This document shows positions 43,432 to 52,380 of a stretch of 64,000 bases of DNA, piece by piece. Below the pieces are notes generated by a model. That model was not told where the DNA came from. It was given only the letters and a program-made list of their open reading frames with translations, and made no database searches. Position numbers and translations under genes: made by a program. Numbering within the stretch: position 1 is the stretch's first letter; each line of letters starts with the position of its first letter. Origin of the DNA: Flavobacteriales bacterium (lineage in GTDB: Bacteria; Bacteroidota; Bacteroidia; Flavobacteriales_E; Vicingaceae); contig JAGQZT010000019.1 of the NCBI GenBank assembly GCA_020435335.1, positions 1 through 64,000 on the forward strand. Direction: 5' to 3'.

Positions 43432-44940
43432 TTAATCTACCAAAATCAGCTTAAACGATGCCCGCATCTTTCCGGATTCTACGGCTAAAAAATAGAGGCC
43501 TTTGGAAAGTGATGAAAGATCGAGGGTATTGTCGCCCGGTTCAATGTTTCTGCTTATTAGGATGTTACCCGTTACATCAATCAACTGAACGTGAGCAGTT
43601 GTTTGTAAACCCGTTAGTTGAACCTGCCCCCGGCTGGGGTTTGGTGCAACGGAAACAGTTGGATTATCTGCGAATGATTGTTTTTGGCCTGTTGGTGTTC
43701 CGAAATAATTGCAAAACGTGTGATTTAGGGTGTCCGCCAATGGGGTGGATGCAATCACGCCTGATCCGGGTGCCGTTTCGAGATAGTCTCCGGTAATTTC
43801 CCAGATGATGGCTCCCCTTAAGCCATAATCGACAACGTATTCTGCTTTTTTGGCAACCGAAACGGGATCGTCGTACGAAACAAAAGTATTCAATGAACCC
43901 TTCCCGAGTAAATAAGGCACGGCAGCTAGAGGATCCCAGTACCGGTCGAATAAATTCATGTTGGCAATCACATTATAATACAGCGGAGTCCCTTGGTCGG
44001 CTTGAAAAGTGATCATGTCGGCATTTCCGGTTCCGGGAACATGAAGACCGGGAGTTCCGGTAGTCGTGTGAGAACGACCGTAAAAAGGAACGCCTACGGT
44101 GATCTGGTTCGGAGCAACACCGTAGGTATTGATCAGGCGGGTTGCCGATTTATGAATGTTAAACTCGGGGTTTCCTTGTGCGGGAGCGAATAAAGGACTG
44201 TTGTGGTTGGTAATCGGATCAAAAGCACCGAAGAAATCATACGACATGAGGTTGATGATATCCACCACCTGAACGATGTTGTTCCACTCCACATCATCCA
44301 TTTTATCAGGAGCCGCACCTACCGCTATTGTTAACAACATGGTTTTATTGATTGAGGCGCCGTAATTATCGATCGCTGTACGAATTTCCTGAAGCAGTAA
44401 GGTAAAATTGGCTTTATCCTGAGGCGTTCCACCATGTTCGGCAAACCCCGGATATTCCCAATCGAGGTCAATCCCGTCGAACTGATAGGCGCTGATCAGG
44501 TTTACACAAGCTTGCGCGAATGCGCCCCGTTTTGTCGGGTCTGCGGCAATGGAAGGAAAATTATTCGACAAGGTCCAGCCACCGATGGATGGCAACAGCT
44601 TCACACCGTTTTGATGCGCGTGATAAACAATGGTGGTGGTAAAATCCCGGGTGTTGGTAGACCAGTTCATTTCTCCGAGCAACAAGTTCTCATCAGCCCA
44701 GGTATCGGTATTATTGATGGTTCCATCGGGCTGCGGACTAAAAAAAGCATAGTTCAGTATCGTGTATTTCGAGTAATCGATGCTCGCCGGATTGACCAGT
44801 TTGGCGCGGTCGTACCATTGCCAGTTCGGATAATAACCAACCACTTCCTTACAAGGCTGTGCAGCTATAGAAGTTAACGTTCCCCAATACATGGAGAGCA
44901 AGAGGATGGTTTGCAGGATCGGGATGCGTGAAGTTTTCAT
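43432..44940 (-). CDS. GH18 chitinase with T9SS type A sorting domain
   Basis: 502 residues from ATG 44940 (MKTSRIPILQTILLLSMYWG signal); the frame runs 87 bases further without a better start. Residues about 30-400 are a GH18 barrel; the catalytic motif FDGIDLDWEYPG contains the D-x-x-D-x-D-x-E line with the proton-donor Glu. SYDFFGAFDP and AIIWEITGDY are further GH18 motifs. The C-terminus (about 425-502) is a T9SS type A signal (SVAPNPSRGQVQLTG then SKGLYFLAVESG), so the enzyme is secreted or surface-anchored. Degrades chitin or related beta-1,4-GlcNAc polymers. A TPR-AraC regulator lies directly upstream on the same strand. Confidence 0.93.
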   Translation of the reverse strand: MKTSRIPILQTILLLSMYWGTLTSIAAQPCKEVVGYYPNWQWYDRAKLVNPASIDYSKYTILNYAFFSPQPDGTINNTDTWADENLLLGEMNWSTNTRDFTTTIVYHAHQNGVKLLPSIGGWTLSNNFPSIAADPTKRGAFAQACVNLISAYQFDGIDLDWEYPGFAEHGGTPQDKANFTLLLQEIRTAIDNYGASINKTMLLTIAVGAAPDKMDDVEWNNIVQVVDIINLMSYDFFGAFDPITNHNSPLFAPAQGNPEFNIHKSATRLINTYGVAPNQITVGVPFYGRSHTTTGTPGLHVPGTGNADMITFQADQGTPLYYNVIANMNLFDRYWDPLAAVPYLLGKGSLNTFVSYDDPVSVAKKAEYVVDYGLRGAIIWEITGDYLETAPGSGVIASTPLADTLNHTFCNYFGTPTGQKQSFADNPTVSVAPNPSRGQVQLTGLQTTAHVQLIDVTGNILISRNIEPGDNTLDLSSLSKGLYFLAVESGKMRASFKLILVD

Positions 44941-45048
44941 CGTTATTTCAGTTTTTGCTGCAAAAATCCCGATGAACGGACAATCAACCAAAAAACACCC
45001 TGATAAATGGATCAATTTATCAGACAAATAAAACGTGTAACATTCAGA

Positions 45049-46572
45049 TTAAGAAGATGTTCGGAATCGGGAGGGCGTACTTCCTGTTAACCGTTTAAAA
45101 GCCGTATTGAAAGATGATAAATTATGATATCCGACGGTTTGAGCGATGCCTTCGATGCTGTAATTGGAGAATTCTTTGGAAGACAATAGAACACAAGCCT
45201 CATCAATCCGGTGCTGATGGATCAATTCATTGAATGGAAGTTTAAAATAGCTGTTAATCGTTTTGGAGAGGTAGGTCCGGTTACTTCCCAGTTTTTTCGC
45301 CATTCTTTCGAGCGACAATTTCGGATCCAGATATACTTTATCTTCTTTTAACGCTTTCATCACTTTATTGATCAGTTCCCGATCGATGTCTTCGGATGCC
45401 TGATTCAGATTTCGATTATCCTGCTTCGCCCGGGCCAGTTTCGATTGCACCAGGGCTTTGTTTTTTGCAGCTATTTTCAGGTAGGAATACAGCATCAGCA
45501 GCAAAATCAACAAAATTAAAGCACTGGTGATGAAGAGGAACCGGGCTTTCCGCTTTTGGTTTTCCAGTTTTTCTTGCATCAACTCCTGCTCGGACCGATG
45601 TGATTGTTCCTGATGTTCGAGCTCAAGCTCACCTATTTTTTGTTCCAGGTTTGCAGCATGCTGGATGGCCAGCAGGCTATCGTATTTAAAATAATAATTC
45701 AGAGCTCGCTCAAAATGTTGCTTGCTTTGATAGGTCAGAGCTAAATGAAGCAGGGCTTTTTTCATGGCCCAGGGCAGGTTATATTCTTCGGAGAGGTGAA
45801 GGGCCTCACTCAGGTAGAAGGTTGCGGAATCGGATTCAAGATTCTTCTCGAAAGCGATCCCCAGGTTCAACAGGGCATTTACAAGTTTATAACTGTTTTG
45901 TTCCTGTCGAAAGACCGTCACCAGGTGGCGGTAGTAAAATTTAGCAGAGTCGAGCTGCCCGCTTCTCAAATAAGCTTGAGCAATATTGCTTTTTAACGTT
46001 TCGCTGAAAGTAATAACGCCTTTCTGTTCCAGTTTTTGAGCCTCATGATAAAAGTAAAGGGCAGAGTCTGATTTGTTCAGGTCCAGGTAGGTATTTCCCA
46101 GGTTAATGTAGTTTCCTTTCAGGCCGGAGGAATCGGCAGTCGATAGAAAAGACCGGATGGCCAGTTTGTAATTTTCCTGAGCCTCCAGCGGTTTCTCAAA
46201 GTGATACAGGATGCTGCCGTAAACATTGTAATAATATCCGGTAAGGATGTCATTATCCGAAGGAATCTCCCGGTTGTGCAGCTTCTCCAATTGTTCAAGG
46301 GGTTCCACTTTGTTTCCTTGTAGCGACAAGATCTGGATCCGGGCGAGTTCGTTTAAAACATAATTGTGATGAGATTTCGGTTTTAGTTCTTTCGATATGA
46401 ATGAAGCGACACTATCACAAACGGTTAGGTTCTGATAGGTGTTGAGGTAATAATCCCGGACATCACCCAGTACCGGATGATGATTTTTCGCATAAAAGGC
46501 AGGGATTTCCTGAGCAATCCCGTCAAAGCCAAAAAACACAAAAACAATTCCGAAAGCAAAACTTCGCATCAC
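45049..46572 (-). CDS. TPR-transmembrane-AraC transcriptional regulator
   Basis: 507 residues. Signal or anchor at the N-terminus (MMRSFAFGIVFVFFGFDGIA), periplasmic tetratricopeptide repeats (about 40-320, for example NYINLGNTYLDLNKSDSALY), one transmembrane helix (about 345-367, FLFITSALILLILLLMLYSY), then a cytosolic AraC/XylS HTH (about 410-505: YLSKTINSYFKLPFNELIHQ, YSIEGIAQTVGYHNLSSFNT and FKRLTGSTPSRFR). Such one-protein regulators sense in the periplasm and bind DNA from the membrane. Its ligand is unknown. It may control the chitinase gene 108 bases downstream. Confidence 0.88.
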   Translation of the reverse strand: MMRSFAFGIVFVFFGFDGIAQEIPAFYAKNHHPVLGDVRDYYLNTYQNLTVCDSVASFISKELKPKSHHNYVLNELARIQILSLQGNKVEPLEQLEKLHNREIPSDNDILTGYYYNVYGSILYHFEKPLEAQENYKLAIRSFLSTADSSGLKGNYINLGNTYLDLNKSDSALYFYHEAQKLEQKGVITFSETLKSNIAQAYLRSGQLDSAKFYYRHLVTVFRQEQNSYKLVNALLNLGIAFEKNLESDSATFYLSEALHLSEEYNLPWAMKKALLHLALTYQSKQHFERALNYYFKYDSLLAIQHAANLEQKIGELELEHQEQSHRSEQELMQEKLENQKRKARFLFITSALILLILLLMLYSYLKIAAKNKALVQSKLARAKQDNRNLNQASEDIDRELINKVMKALKEDKVYLDPKLSLERMAKKLGSNRTYLSKTINSYFKLPFNELIHQHRIDEACVLLSSKEFSNYSIEGIAQTVGYHNLSSFNTAFKRLTGSTPSRFRTSS

Positions 46573-46642
46573 ACCATTTTAGTGTAAAAGTAGCCGAACG
46601 GAAACAACAGGGGAAGTCTATAAACCGGAAAAGATGGAATTC

Positions 46643-47212
46643 CTAACCTTTCCGGATCAGGTTATCCAGCACTTTCGGGAAATGTTCGTATTCCAGCTCA
46701 TGAATCTTAGAGGCAACATCGGCAGGAGAGTCTGTCGGGAGTACAGGGCATCTGGCCTGGAAGATGATGGCGCCTTCATCATAATGTTCATTTACATAAT
46801 GGATGGTAATGCCACTTTCCTGTTCCTGAGCGGCAACAACTGCCTGGTGCACACGATCGCCGTACATGCCTTTGCCTCCGAATTTAGGCAGTAAAGCCGG
46901 GTGGATGTTGATGATTTTATTCGGATAGGCATCAATCATTTTCTGAGGGATTTTGAGTAAAAAACCAGCTAAAACAACAAGATTTATATTGTTTTTTGTC
47001 AAAAAATGCAAAATATCGTCACTTTTTTCAAAATCCGCTTTAGAAAAAACAGCGGATTCAACACCTAATTTTTTAGCCCGTTCCAGGACAAAAGCGTTTG
47101 AATGATTTGAAATAAAAAGAGCAACGGTTACCTCCGGATCATTTTTGAAATAATCGGCAATGTTTTCGGCGTTGGAGCCACTTCCTGAAGCAAATATTGC
47201 AATTCGTGTCAT
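46643..47212 (-). CDS. purN: Phosphoribosylglycinamide formyltransferase
   Basis: 189 residues. Transfers formyl from 10-formyl-tetrahydrofolate to GAR in purine synthesis. Nucleotide-binding FASGSGSNAENI (residues 6-17), folate/catalytic region LVVLAGFLLKIPQKMI, IINIHPALLPKFGGKGMYGD (catalytic Asn-x-His) and HYVNEHYDEGAII (catalytic Asp). A -7 box TACTTTTG lies at 47235-47242 (minus). In this phylum purN usually lies divergent from acpP; here a nitroreductase gene stands between them. Confidence 0.95.
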   Translation of the reverse strand: MTRIAIFASGSGSNAENIADYFKNDPEVTVALFISNHSNAFVLERAKKLGVESAVFSKADFEKSDDILHFLTKNNINLVVLAGFLLKIPQKMIDAYPNKIINIHPALLPKFGGKGMYGDRVHQAVVAAQEQESGITIHYVNEHYDEGAIIFQARCPVLPTDSPADVASKIHELEYEHFPKVLDNLIRKG

Positions 47213-47234
47213 AGTTTTCTTAACTTCAATGCCT

Positions 47235-47242
47235 CAAAAGTA
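47235..47242 (-). promoter_or_regulatory. -7 promoter box for purN
   Basis: TACTTTTG on the minus strand matches TAnnTTTG exactly and lies 22 bases before the purN ATG. No -33 TTG at the usual distance. Confidence 0.4.
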
Positions 47243-47249
47243 GAGAAAG

Positions 47250-47912
47250 ATGGAGCATAAATTTATTCCTTATCAGCAAAAAGAGTTAACAGCCGATGAA
47301 CAACTGAAGGCCAGTGCGGATTTCTACGAACAAATGGACCAACGAAGAAGTGTGCGTGAGTTCTCAGACAAACCGGTAGACATTCGGGTGATTGAAAACA
47401 TCATTAAAACGGCTTCAACGGCTCCTTCCGGGGCACATAAACAACCGTGGACCTTTTGTGTTGTTTCCAGTAAGGAACTCAAGGCAAAAATCCGTGCTGC
47501 AGCGGAAGAAGAAGAAAAAGTTAATTATTCGGGGCGCATGAGCGAACGTTGGCTGGAAGACCTGGAGCCTTTCGGAACCAACTGGGAAAAGCCGTTTATC
47601 GATATTGCCCCTTATATCATCATTGTTTTTAAAAGAGCTTATGAGCTGATCGATGGTGAAAAACGCAACAATTATTACGTTGGAGAATCAGTAGGCATTG
47701 CCTGTGGCATGCTGATCGCAGCAATCCACAATGCCGGGTTGTGTACGCTTACCCATACTCCCAGTCCCATGAATTTCCTGGCCAAAGTTTTAAACCGCCC
47801 CGATAATGAAAGAGCATTCCTGTTGATGCCTGTTGGTTACCCCGAAACGAATACTCAGGTTCCGGATATTAAAAGAAAAGAATTGGATGAAATCATGGTG
47901 GTGTATAAATAA
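47250..47912 (+). CDS. Nitroreductase family FMN protein
   Basis: 220 residues. FMN-dependent NAD(P)H oxidoreductase fold. QRRSVREFSDKPVDIRVIEN is the FMN-phosphate-binding start, APSGAHKQPWTFCVV the second FMN contact, and GIACGMLIAAIHNAGLCTLT the dimer helix region. Within the superfamily it resembles the IYD/BluB-like branch (deiodinase-like), which often has the RMSERWLEDL type insert, but this is uncertain. Stands alone between purN and acpP. Confidence 0.87.
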   Translation: MEHKFIPYQQKELTADEQLKASADFYEQMDQRRSVREFSDKPVDIRVIENIIKTASTAPSGAHKQPWTFCVVSSKELKAKIRAAAEEEEKVNYSGRMSERWLEDLEPFGTNWEKPFIDIAPYIIIVFKRAYELIDGEKRNNYYVGESVGIACGMLIAAIHNAGLCTLTHTPSPMNFLAKVLNRPDNERAFLLMPVGYPETNTQVPDIKRKELDEIMVVYK

Positions 47913-47923
47913 TCAAAAATTAT

Positions 47924-47954
47924 TTGATTATGTAGTTAGAAATAATTTTCTTTG
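47924..47954 (+). promoter_or_regulatory. Promoter of acpP
   Basis: TTG (47924-47926), 20 bases, then TTTCTTTG (47947-47954): one mismatch to TAnnTTTG with the usual Bacteroidota spacing. About 29 bases of leader before the acpP ATG. Confidence 0.5.
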
Positions 47955-47983
47955 CATCTTGTAAAACAATAAAAAATTATATC

Positions 47984-48220
47984 ATGTCAGATATTACAGC
48001 AAGAGTACAAGCTATCATCGTTGACAAATTAGGAGTTGACGAAAGTGAAGTAACAAATGAAGCGAGCTTTACTAACGATTTAGGAGCGGATTCATTAGAT
48101 ACAGTTGAATTAATTATGGAATTCGAAAAAGAGTTCAATATTGCAATTCCGGACGACCAAGCAGAAAAAATTGCTACAGTTGGAGATGCTGTAAAATACA
48201 TCGAAGATAACGCAAAATAA
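47984..48220 (+). CDS. acpP: Acyl carrier protein
   Basis: 78 residues, very acidic. Carries growing fatty acyl chains on a phosphopantetheine attached to Ser37 in [19 protein letters not shown]. All conserved helices are present. It precedes fabF by 82 bases that contain a strong hairpin, which may limit read-through so that AcpP is made in large excess. Confidence 0.98.
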   Translation: MSDITARVQAIIVDKLGVDESEVTNEASFTNDLGADSLDTVELIMEFEKEFNIAIPDDQAEKIATVGDAVKYIEDNAK

Positions 48221-48242
48221 CTGAGCGTTTTATAAGATTTAA

Positions 48243-48280
48243 TTGAAATAGCTTTGAATTCAGATTCAAGGCTATTTCAG
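48243..48280 (+). terminator. Hairpin between acpP and fabF (attenuator?)
   Basis: TTGAAATAGCTTTGAA (48243-48258) pairs with TTCAAGGCTATTTCAG (48265-48280) with few mismatches and a six-base loop. The following T-tract is short (TTTAT), so partial termination or mRNA stabilisation is likely. Confidence 0.55.
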
Positions 48281-48302
48281 TTTATAAACATAAATTTTAT
48301 AT

Positions 48303-49556
48303 ATGGAACTAAGAAGAGTTGTTGTTACAGGGATAGGAGCGATCACTCCTTTAGGGAAAACATTCGAAGAGACCTGGAAAAACCTGATAGCCGGTGTTAG
48401 TGGATGTGCTCCGATTAAAAGGTTCGATGCTTCGAACTTCAAAACGCAATTTGCATGTGAAGTGAAGGATTATGACGTGATGGACTACTTTGACAGAAAG
48501 GAAGCCAGAAAGGTCGATACCTACACACAGTTTGCCATTATTGCTGCCAAAGAAGCCGTAACAAACTCTAAGTTGGATCTTGAAAAACTGGATCTTGACC
48601 GTGTGGGCGTGATTTGGGGCTCAGGTATCGGAGGGTTGAAAACCTTCCAGGATGAGGTAACCAATTTTGCTACCGGCGACGGGACACCACGTTTCAATCC
48701 GTTCTTTATTCCTAAGATGATTGCTGATATTGCTTCAGGGTTAATTTCTATGGAATATGGATTTCGCGGGCCCAACTTTACAACGGTTTCAGCTTGTGCT
48801 TCCTCAACCAATGCGTTGATCGATGCGTTCAACTACATTCGTTTGGGCAAAGCCGATGTAATCGTTTCCGGTGGTTCCGAAGCTTCTGTATTCGAAGCAG
48901 GTATCGGAGGATTCAATGCCATGCATGCATTATCAACCAGAAACGATTCTCCGGAAACGGCGTCCAGACCTTTTGATAAAGACAGAGATGGTTTCGTGAT
49001 GGGCGAAGGTGGAGCTTCTATTATTCTGGAAGATTACGAACACGCTATGGCCAGAGGAGCAACCATCTACGCCGAAATGGTCGGAGGTGGTCTTTCTGCC
49101 GATGCACACCACATGACAGCTCCGCATCCTGAAGGACTGGGAGCTACCAATGTCATGAAAAACGCACTGCAGGATGCCGGCATGCAGCCCGATGAGATCG
49201 ATTACATCAATGTTCACGGAACATCAACACCATTAGGAGATATCGCTGAAAGCCAGGCTATCTTAGCCGTTTTTAAAGACCATGCCTACAACCTGAACAT
49301 CAGTTCTACCAAATCCATGACCGGCCACTTATTGGGTGCTGCCGGAGCACTGGAGGCTATGGCTACGATTATGGCTGTTAAGGAAGACATTGTTCCGCCT
49401 ACCATCAACCACTTTACGGACGATGAGGCATTCGATCCGAAACTGAACTTTACGTTCAACAAAGCACAACAACGTGAAGTTCGTGCAGCGTTAAGTAACA
49501 CCTTCGGATTCGGAGGGCACAATGCATCGGTGATCTTTAAAAAATTCAATGGATAA
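48303..49556 (+). CDS. fabF: Beta-ketoacyl-ACP synthase II
   Basis: 417 residues. Condenses malonyl-ACP with acyl-ACP in fatty-acid elongation. Catalytic Cys165 in TVSACASSTNALI, and two His in NVHGTSTPLGD and SMTGHLLGAAG, with the KS signature complete. Starts RRVVVTGIGAITPLGKTFEE. Ends one base before the rnc start codon; standard acpP-fabF-rnc order. Confidence 0.98.
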   Translation: MELRRVVVTGIGAITPLGKTFEETWKNLIAGVSGCAPIKRFDASNFKTQFACEVKDYDVMDYFDRKEARKVDTYTQFAIIAAKEAVTNSKLDLEKLDLDRVGVIWGSGIGGLKTFQDEVTNFATGDGTPRFNPFFIPKMIADIASGLISMEYGFRGPNFTTVSACASSTNALIDAFNYIRLGKADVIVSGGSEASVFEAGIGGFNAMHALSTRNDSPETASRPFDKDRDGFVMGEGGASIILEDYEHAMARGATIYAEMVGGGLSADAHHMTAPHPEGLGATNVMKNALQDAGMQPDEIDYINVHGTSTPLGDIAESQAILAVFKDHAYNLNISSTKSMTGHLLGAAGALEAMATIMAVKEDIVPPTINHFTDDEAFDPKLNFTFNKAQQREVRAALSNTFGFGGHNASVIFKKFNG

Positions 49557-50255
49557 TTGACCCTGCTTAAAAAGGTTTTCCGGAAGAAAAATGAACTGGC
49601 GCTTGTGTTAGAGCGTATGTTAGGTTTTTATCCCAAGCAATTAAGCCTTTACCAGCAAGCATTCCTGCATAAATCAGTAATTAAGGAAAATGAACTCAAG
49701 CCTTTCGAAAGTAACGAGAGGCTTGAATTTTTAGGTGATGCTATCCTGGATAGTGTGATCTCCCATTATTTATTTGCACGCTTCCCATTTAAAGATGAAG
49801 GTTATTTAACCCAACTCAGGTCGCGGTTGGTGAGTCGGCAAAACCTGAATCAATTGGCTGTTAAACTGGGAATGCCCGAATTAATACAATCCCGCCTGGA
49901 TAAAGAATCCAATTCCATTTATGGCGACGCTTTAGAGGCGTTGATCGGAGCCATATACCTCGACAAGGGCTATGATGTGGCCAGGCAATTCATTGAAACC
50001 CGTTTGTTACACCATCATATTGATATGGAAGAGGTAGTTAAGACCGAAACCGACTTTAAAAGCAGGGTGATCGAATGGTGCCAAAAAGAAAAACAGGAGT
50101 TTGAATTTTTGTTTATTGAGGAAGAAGACGGGGCAGACAAAATCTATAAAACGACTTTTCTGGTAAATGGAGAGATAAAGGGGAAAGGAGCAGCTAAATC
50201 CAAGAAAAAAGCCGAGCAACAGGCCGCCGAAGAGTTTTACAAAACTATTTCCTGA
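49557..50255 (+). CDS. rnc: Ribonuclease III
   Basis: 232 residues from a TTG directly after the fabF stop; the next Met (codon 21) would remove the conserved N-terminal helix. Cleaves double-stranded RNA for rRNA processing and mRNA decay. Signature NERLEFLGDAILDSVISHYL (catalytic Glu and Asp), later YGDALEALIGAIYLDKG, and a C-terminal dsRNA-binding domain (about 158-230) with AKSKKKAEQQAAEEFY. Its last 11 bases overlap the convergent gatC. Confidence 0.96.
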   Translation: MTLLKKVFRKKNELALVLERMLGFYPKQLSLYQQAFLHKSVIKENELKPFESNERLEFLGDAILDSVISHYLFARFPFKDEGYLTQLRSRLVSRQNLNQLAVKLGMPELIQSRLDKESNSIYGDALEALIGAIYLDKGYDVARQFIETRLLHHHIDMEEVVKTETDFKSRVIEWCQKEKQEFEFLFIEEEDGADKIYKTTFLVNGEIKGKGAAKSKKKAEQQAAEEFYKTIS

Positions 50256-50535
50256 TCACTTTTGGTACTTTAATGTAATCGGAATCTTTATTCGGAGCAT
50301 TTTTTAAGGCTTCTTCCTGGGTAACATGACCCGCAACATCGTCAACACGTAATTCCTGTTCTTCATCCAACATGTAAATCAACGGCTCCACACCATCGGT
50401 ATCCAGTTCATTGAGCTTATCCACAAAATCCAACATCTTGTTCAGATCCTGCTTAATCTCTTCTTTTGCCGCATCGGTAAACTGGAGTTTGGCCAGTTCA
50501 GCGATCTTATCTACCGTTTGATTATCTACAGCCAT
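50245..50535 (-). CDS. gatC: Asp/Glu-tRNA amidotransferase subunit C
   Basis: 96 residues. Small subunit that wraps GatA and GatB in the enzyme converting Glu-tRNA(Gln) and Asp-tRNA(Asn) to amidated forms. Conserved ELAKLQFTDAAKEEIKQDLN, DKLNELDTDGVEPL and C-terminal YIKVPKVIRK. gatA and gatB are not in the window. Overlaps plsC by 14 bases (same strand) and rnc by 11 bases (convergent). Confidence 0.93.
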   Translation of the reverse strand: MAVDNQTVDKIAELAKLQFTDAAKEEIKQDLNKMLDFVDKLNELDTDGVEPLIYMLDEEQELRVDDVAGHVTQEEALKNAPNKDSDYIKVPKVIRK

Positions 50536-51274
50536 GTTGTTTTAAGTTATTCAGAATGCATGCATGAACACGCTCCTGCAAAGCTAGTAAATCTTCGTGG
50601 GTTAGCCCTACGGTAGGAATAGGTTTATTTACGATTACTTTCGACCATCCCGGCCCGGCTTTACCGGAAAACAGGCTGCTGCTCAGTTGCAGTCGTTTGT
50701 AATTGGTTAAAAATGTGATCGGAACAATCGGTACCTGGTTCTCAATAGCCAGTTTAAAAGCGCCGAACTTAAAGCGCAGGAGGTTAGGAGCGTCATCGGG
50801 AATCGTACCTTCGGGGAAGATGGTTACGCCATGCCCGCTCTGAAGCTCTTCCGAGCATCGTTCAAGTGCTTGTTTGCCCGATACGCTGCTTTTCCGGTTT
50901 ACAGCGATGTTCATGTCTTTAAAAAAAATATTGAAAATCGGAATGGTTTTCAGCGTGTGTTTGCCCATGAATACGAAATATTCGGGAACCACCCGGTACA
51001 AGATCAGGATATCCAGGTATGAGCTGTGATTCGGCGTAAGTACACATGGCCCCAGGTTCTTTAAGTGTTCTTTTCCTTCAATTTTCAAAAATACCCCAAC
51101 AACACTCAATACGAATAGCGTATGCCCCTGCAAAATCCGGAAAGCATACTTGTAACTACTTCTTTTTCTCAGGAAGAAAGCATAGATCGGATACATCAAC
51201 GTGAGTGTTACACTCAAAATGATCATGGCATAAACCTTCCAGATTCCTCCCAGTATACCTTGTAGTTGTTTCAT
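50522..51274 (-). CDS. plsC: 1-acyl-sn-glycerol-3-phosphate acyltransferase (PlsC-type)
   Basis: 250 residues. Acylates lysophosphatidic acid to phosphatidic acid in membrane lipid synthesis. N-terminal membrane helix (VYAMIILSVTLTLMYPIYAF), catalytic NHSSYLD (H-x4-D) and FPEGTIPDDAP (motif III). A -7 box (TACCTTTG, 51283-51290 minus) lies 8 bases before its ATG. First gene of plsC-gatC, divergent from trpS. Confidence 0.9.
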   Translation of the reverse strand: MKQLQGILGGIWKVYAMIILSVTLTLMYPIYAFFLRKRSSYKYAFRILQGHTLFVLSVVGVFLKIEGKEHLKNLGPCVLTPNHSSYLDILILYRVVPEYFVFMGKHTLKTIPIFNIFFKDMNIAVNRKSSVSGKQALERCSEELQSGHGVTIFPEGTIPDDAPNLLRFKFGAFKLAIENQVPIVPITFLTNYKRLQLSSSLFSGKAGPGWSKVIVNKPIPTVGLTHEDLLALQERVHACILNNLKQHGCR

Positions 51275-51282
51275 TTGCAGCG

Positions 51283-51290
51283 CAAAGGTA
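51283..51290 (-). promoter_or_regulatory. -7 promoter box for plsC
   Basis: TACCTTTG, exact match to TAnnTTTG; a TTG (complement of 51313-51315) lies 22 bases upstream. Leader of only a few bases. Confidence 0.5.
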
Positions 51291-51338
51291 GGAAGAAGTT
51301 ATTCGAAAAAAACAATATGTGCTATGAAAGCAAAATAT

Positions 51339-51346
51339 TACTTTTG
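51339..51346 (+). promoter_or_regulatory. -7 promoter box overlapping the trpS start region
   Basis: TACTTTTG, exact match to TAnnTTTG, ends four bases before ATG 51351. If used, the transcript would start at or next to the ATG, and the upstream ATG at 51324 could not serve. Confidence 0.4.
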
Positions 51347-51350
51347 CGAC

Positions 51351-52319
51351 ATGGCACGAATATTAACAGGAATACAGAGCACAGGAACACCACACCTGGG
51401 TAACTTATTAGGCGCTATCCTGCCGGCAATTGAGATGGGCAAAGATGAAAAGAACGAGTCTTTTCTTTTTATTGCCGATATGCATTCGCTTACGCAAATT
51501 AAAGATGGTGACGAATTACGAATGAACACATACTCTGTTGCCGCAACATGGTTGGCTTGCGGATTGGATGTGAACAAAACCGTTTTTTACCGTCAGTCGG
51601 ATGTTCCGGAAGTAACGGAACTGGCCTGGTACCTGAGTTGTTACTTTCCTTATCAGCGGCTAACACTGGCACATTCGTTCAAGGATAAGGCTGACCGGCT
51701 GGAAGATGTGAATTCAGGGTTGTTTTTCTACCCGATGTTAATGGCTGCCGATATCTTGCTCTATGATGCTGATCTTGTTCCTGTGGGTAAGGATCAGTTA
51801 CAGCACCTTGAAATGACGAGAGATGTTGCCAACCGGTTTAACAATAAAATGGGAGAAACTCTGGTTCCCCCGGCTTCCAAAGTTCAGGAAGATACCATGT
51901 TGATTCCCGGCACGGACGGTGAGAAAATGAGTAAATCGAGAGACAATACCATCAATATTTTCTTGAATGATAAACAATTAAGGAAACAGATCATGGGAAT
52001 TGAAACTGATAGTACACCACTCGAGGCCCCGAAGAACCCCGATACCTGCCATGTGTTTGCTTTGTATCAAATTTTAGCCGGTGCAAGCCAGATTGCCGAA
52101 ATGCGAGCCAATTATGAAGGGGAAAATTATGGCTATGGTCATGCCAAGCAGGCCCTGTTTGAGTTGATCTGTGAGCGCTTTAAAACAGAGCGGGAACGTT
52201 ATAATTACTACATGGAAAACCTTCAGGAATTGGATGAGCAATTAGCCATTGGAGCAGGGAAAGCCCGAGCAGTCGCTAAATCCGTGTTGCAGCGGGTAAG
52301 AAGTAAAACAGGATATTAA
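51351..52319 (+). CDS. trpS: Tryptophan--tRNA ligase
   Basis: 322 residues from ATG 51351 (MARILTGIQSTGTPHLGNLL); an in-frame ATG 27 bases earlier adds a tail not typical of the family. Class I aminoacyl-tRNA synthetase; HIGH-type motif TPHLGN and KMSKS motif GEKMSKSRDN are intact. Other landmarks: DMHSLTQIKD, PVGKDQLQHLEMTRDVANRF. Closed by a strong bidirectional terminator. Confidence 0.96.
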   Translation: MARILTGIQSTGTPHLGNLLGAILPAIEMGKDEKNESFLFIADMHSLTQIKDGDELRMNTYSVAATWLACGLDVNKTVFYRQSDVPEVTELAWYLSCYFPYQRLTLAHSFKDKADRLEDVNSGLFFYPMLMAADILLYDADLVPVGKDQLQHLEMTRDVANRFNNKMGETLVPPASKVQEDTMLIPGTDGEKMSKSRDNTINIFLNDKQLRKQIMGIETDSTPLEAPKNPDTCHVFALYQILAGASQIAEMRANYEGENYGYGHAKQALFELICERFKTERERYNYYMENLQELDEQLAIGAGKARAVAKSVLQRVRSKTGY

Positions 52320-52330
52320 AGAACTTTAGG

Positions 52331-52369
52331 ATCATAAAAAAGCCCGGCAATCGCCGGGCTTTTTATGAT
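52331..52369. terminator. Bidirectional terminator between trpS and the T9SS gene
   Basis: A near-perfect hairpin: AAAAAAGCCCGGC pairs with GCCGGGCTTTTT around an AATC loop; flanking ATCAT/ATGAT extends it. T-tracts on both strands serve the convergent genes. Confidence 0.9.
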
Positions 52370-52380
52370 TACCTTTCAAC

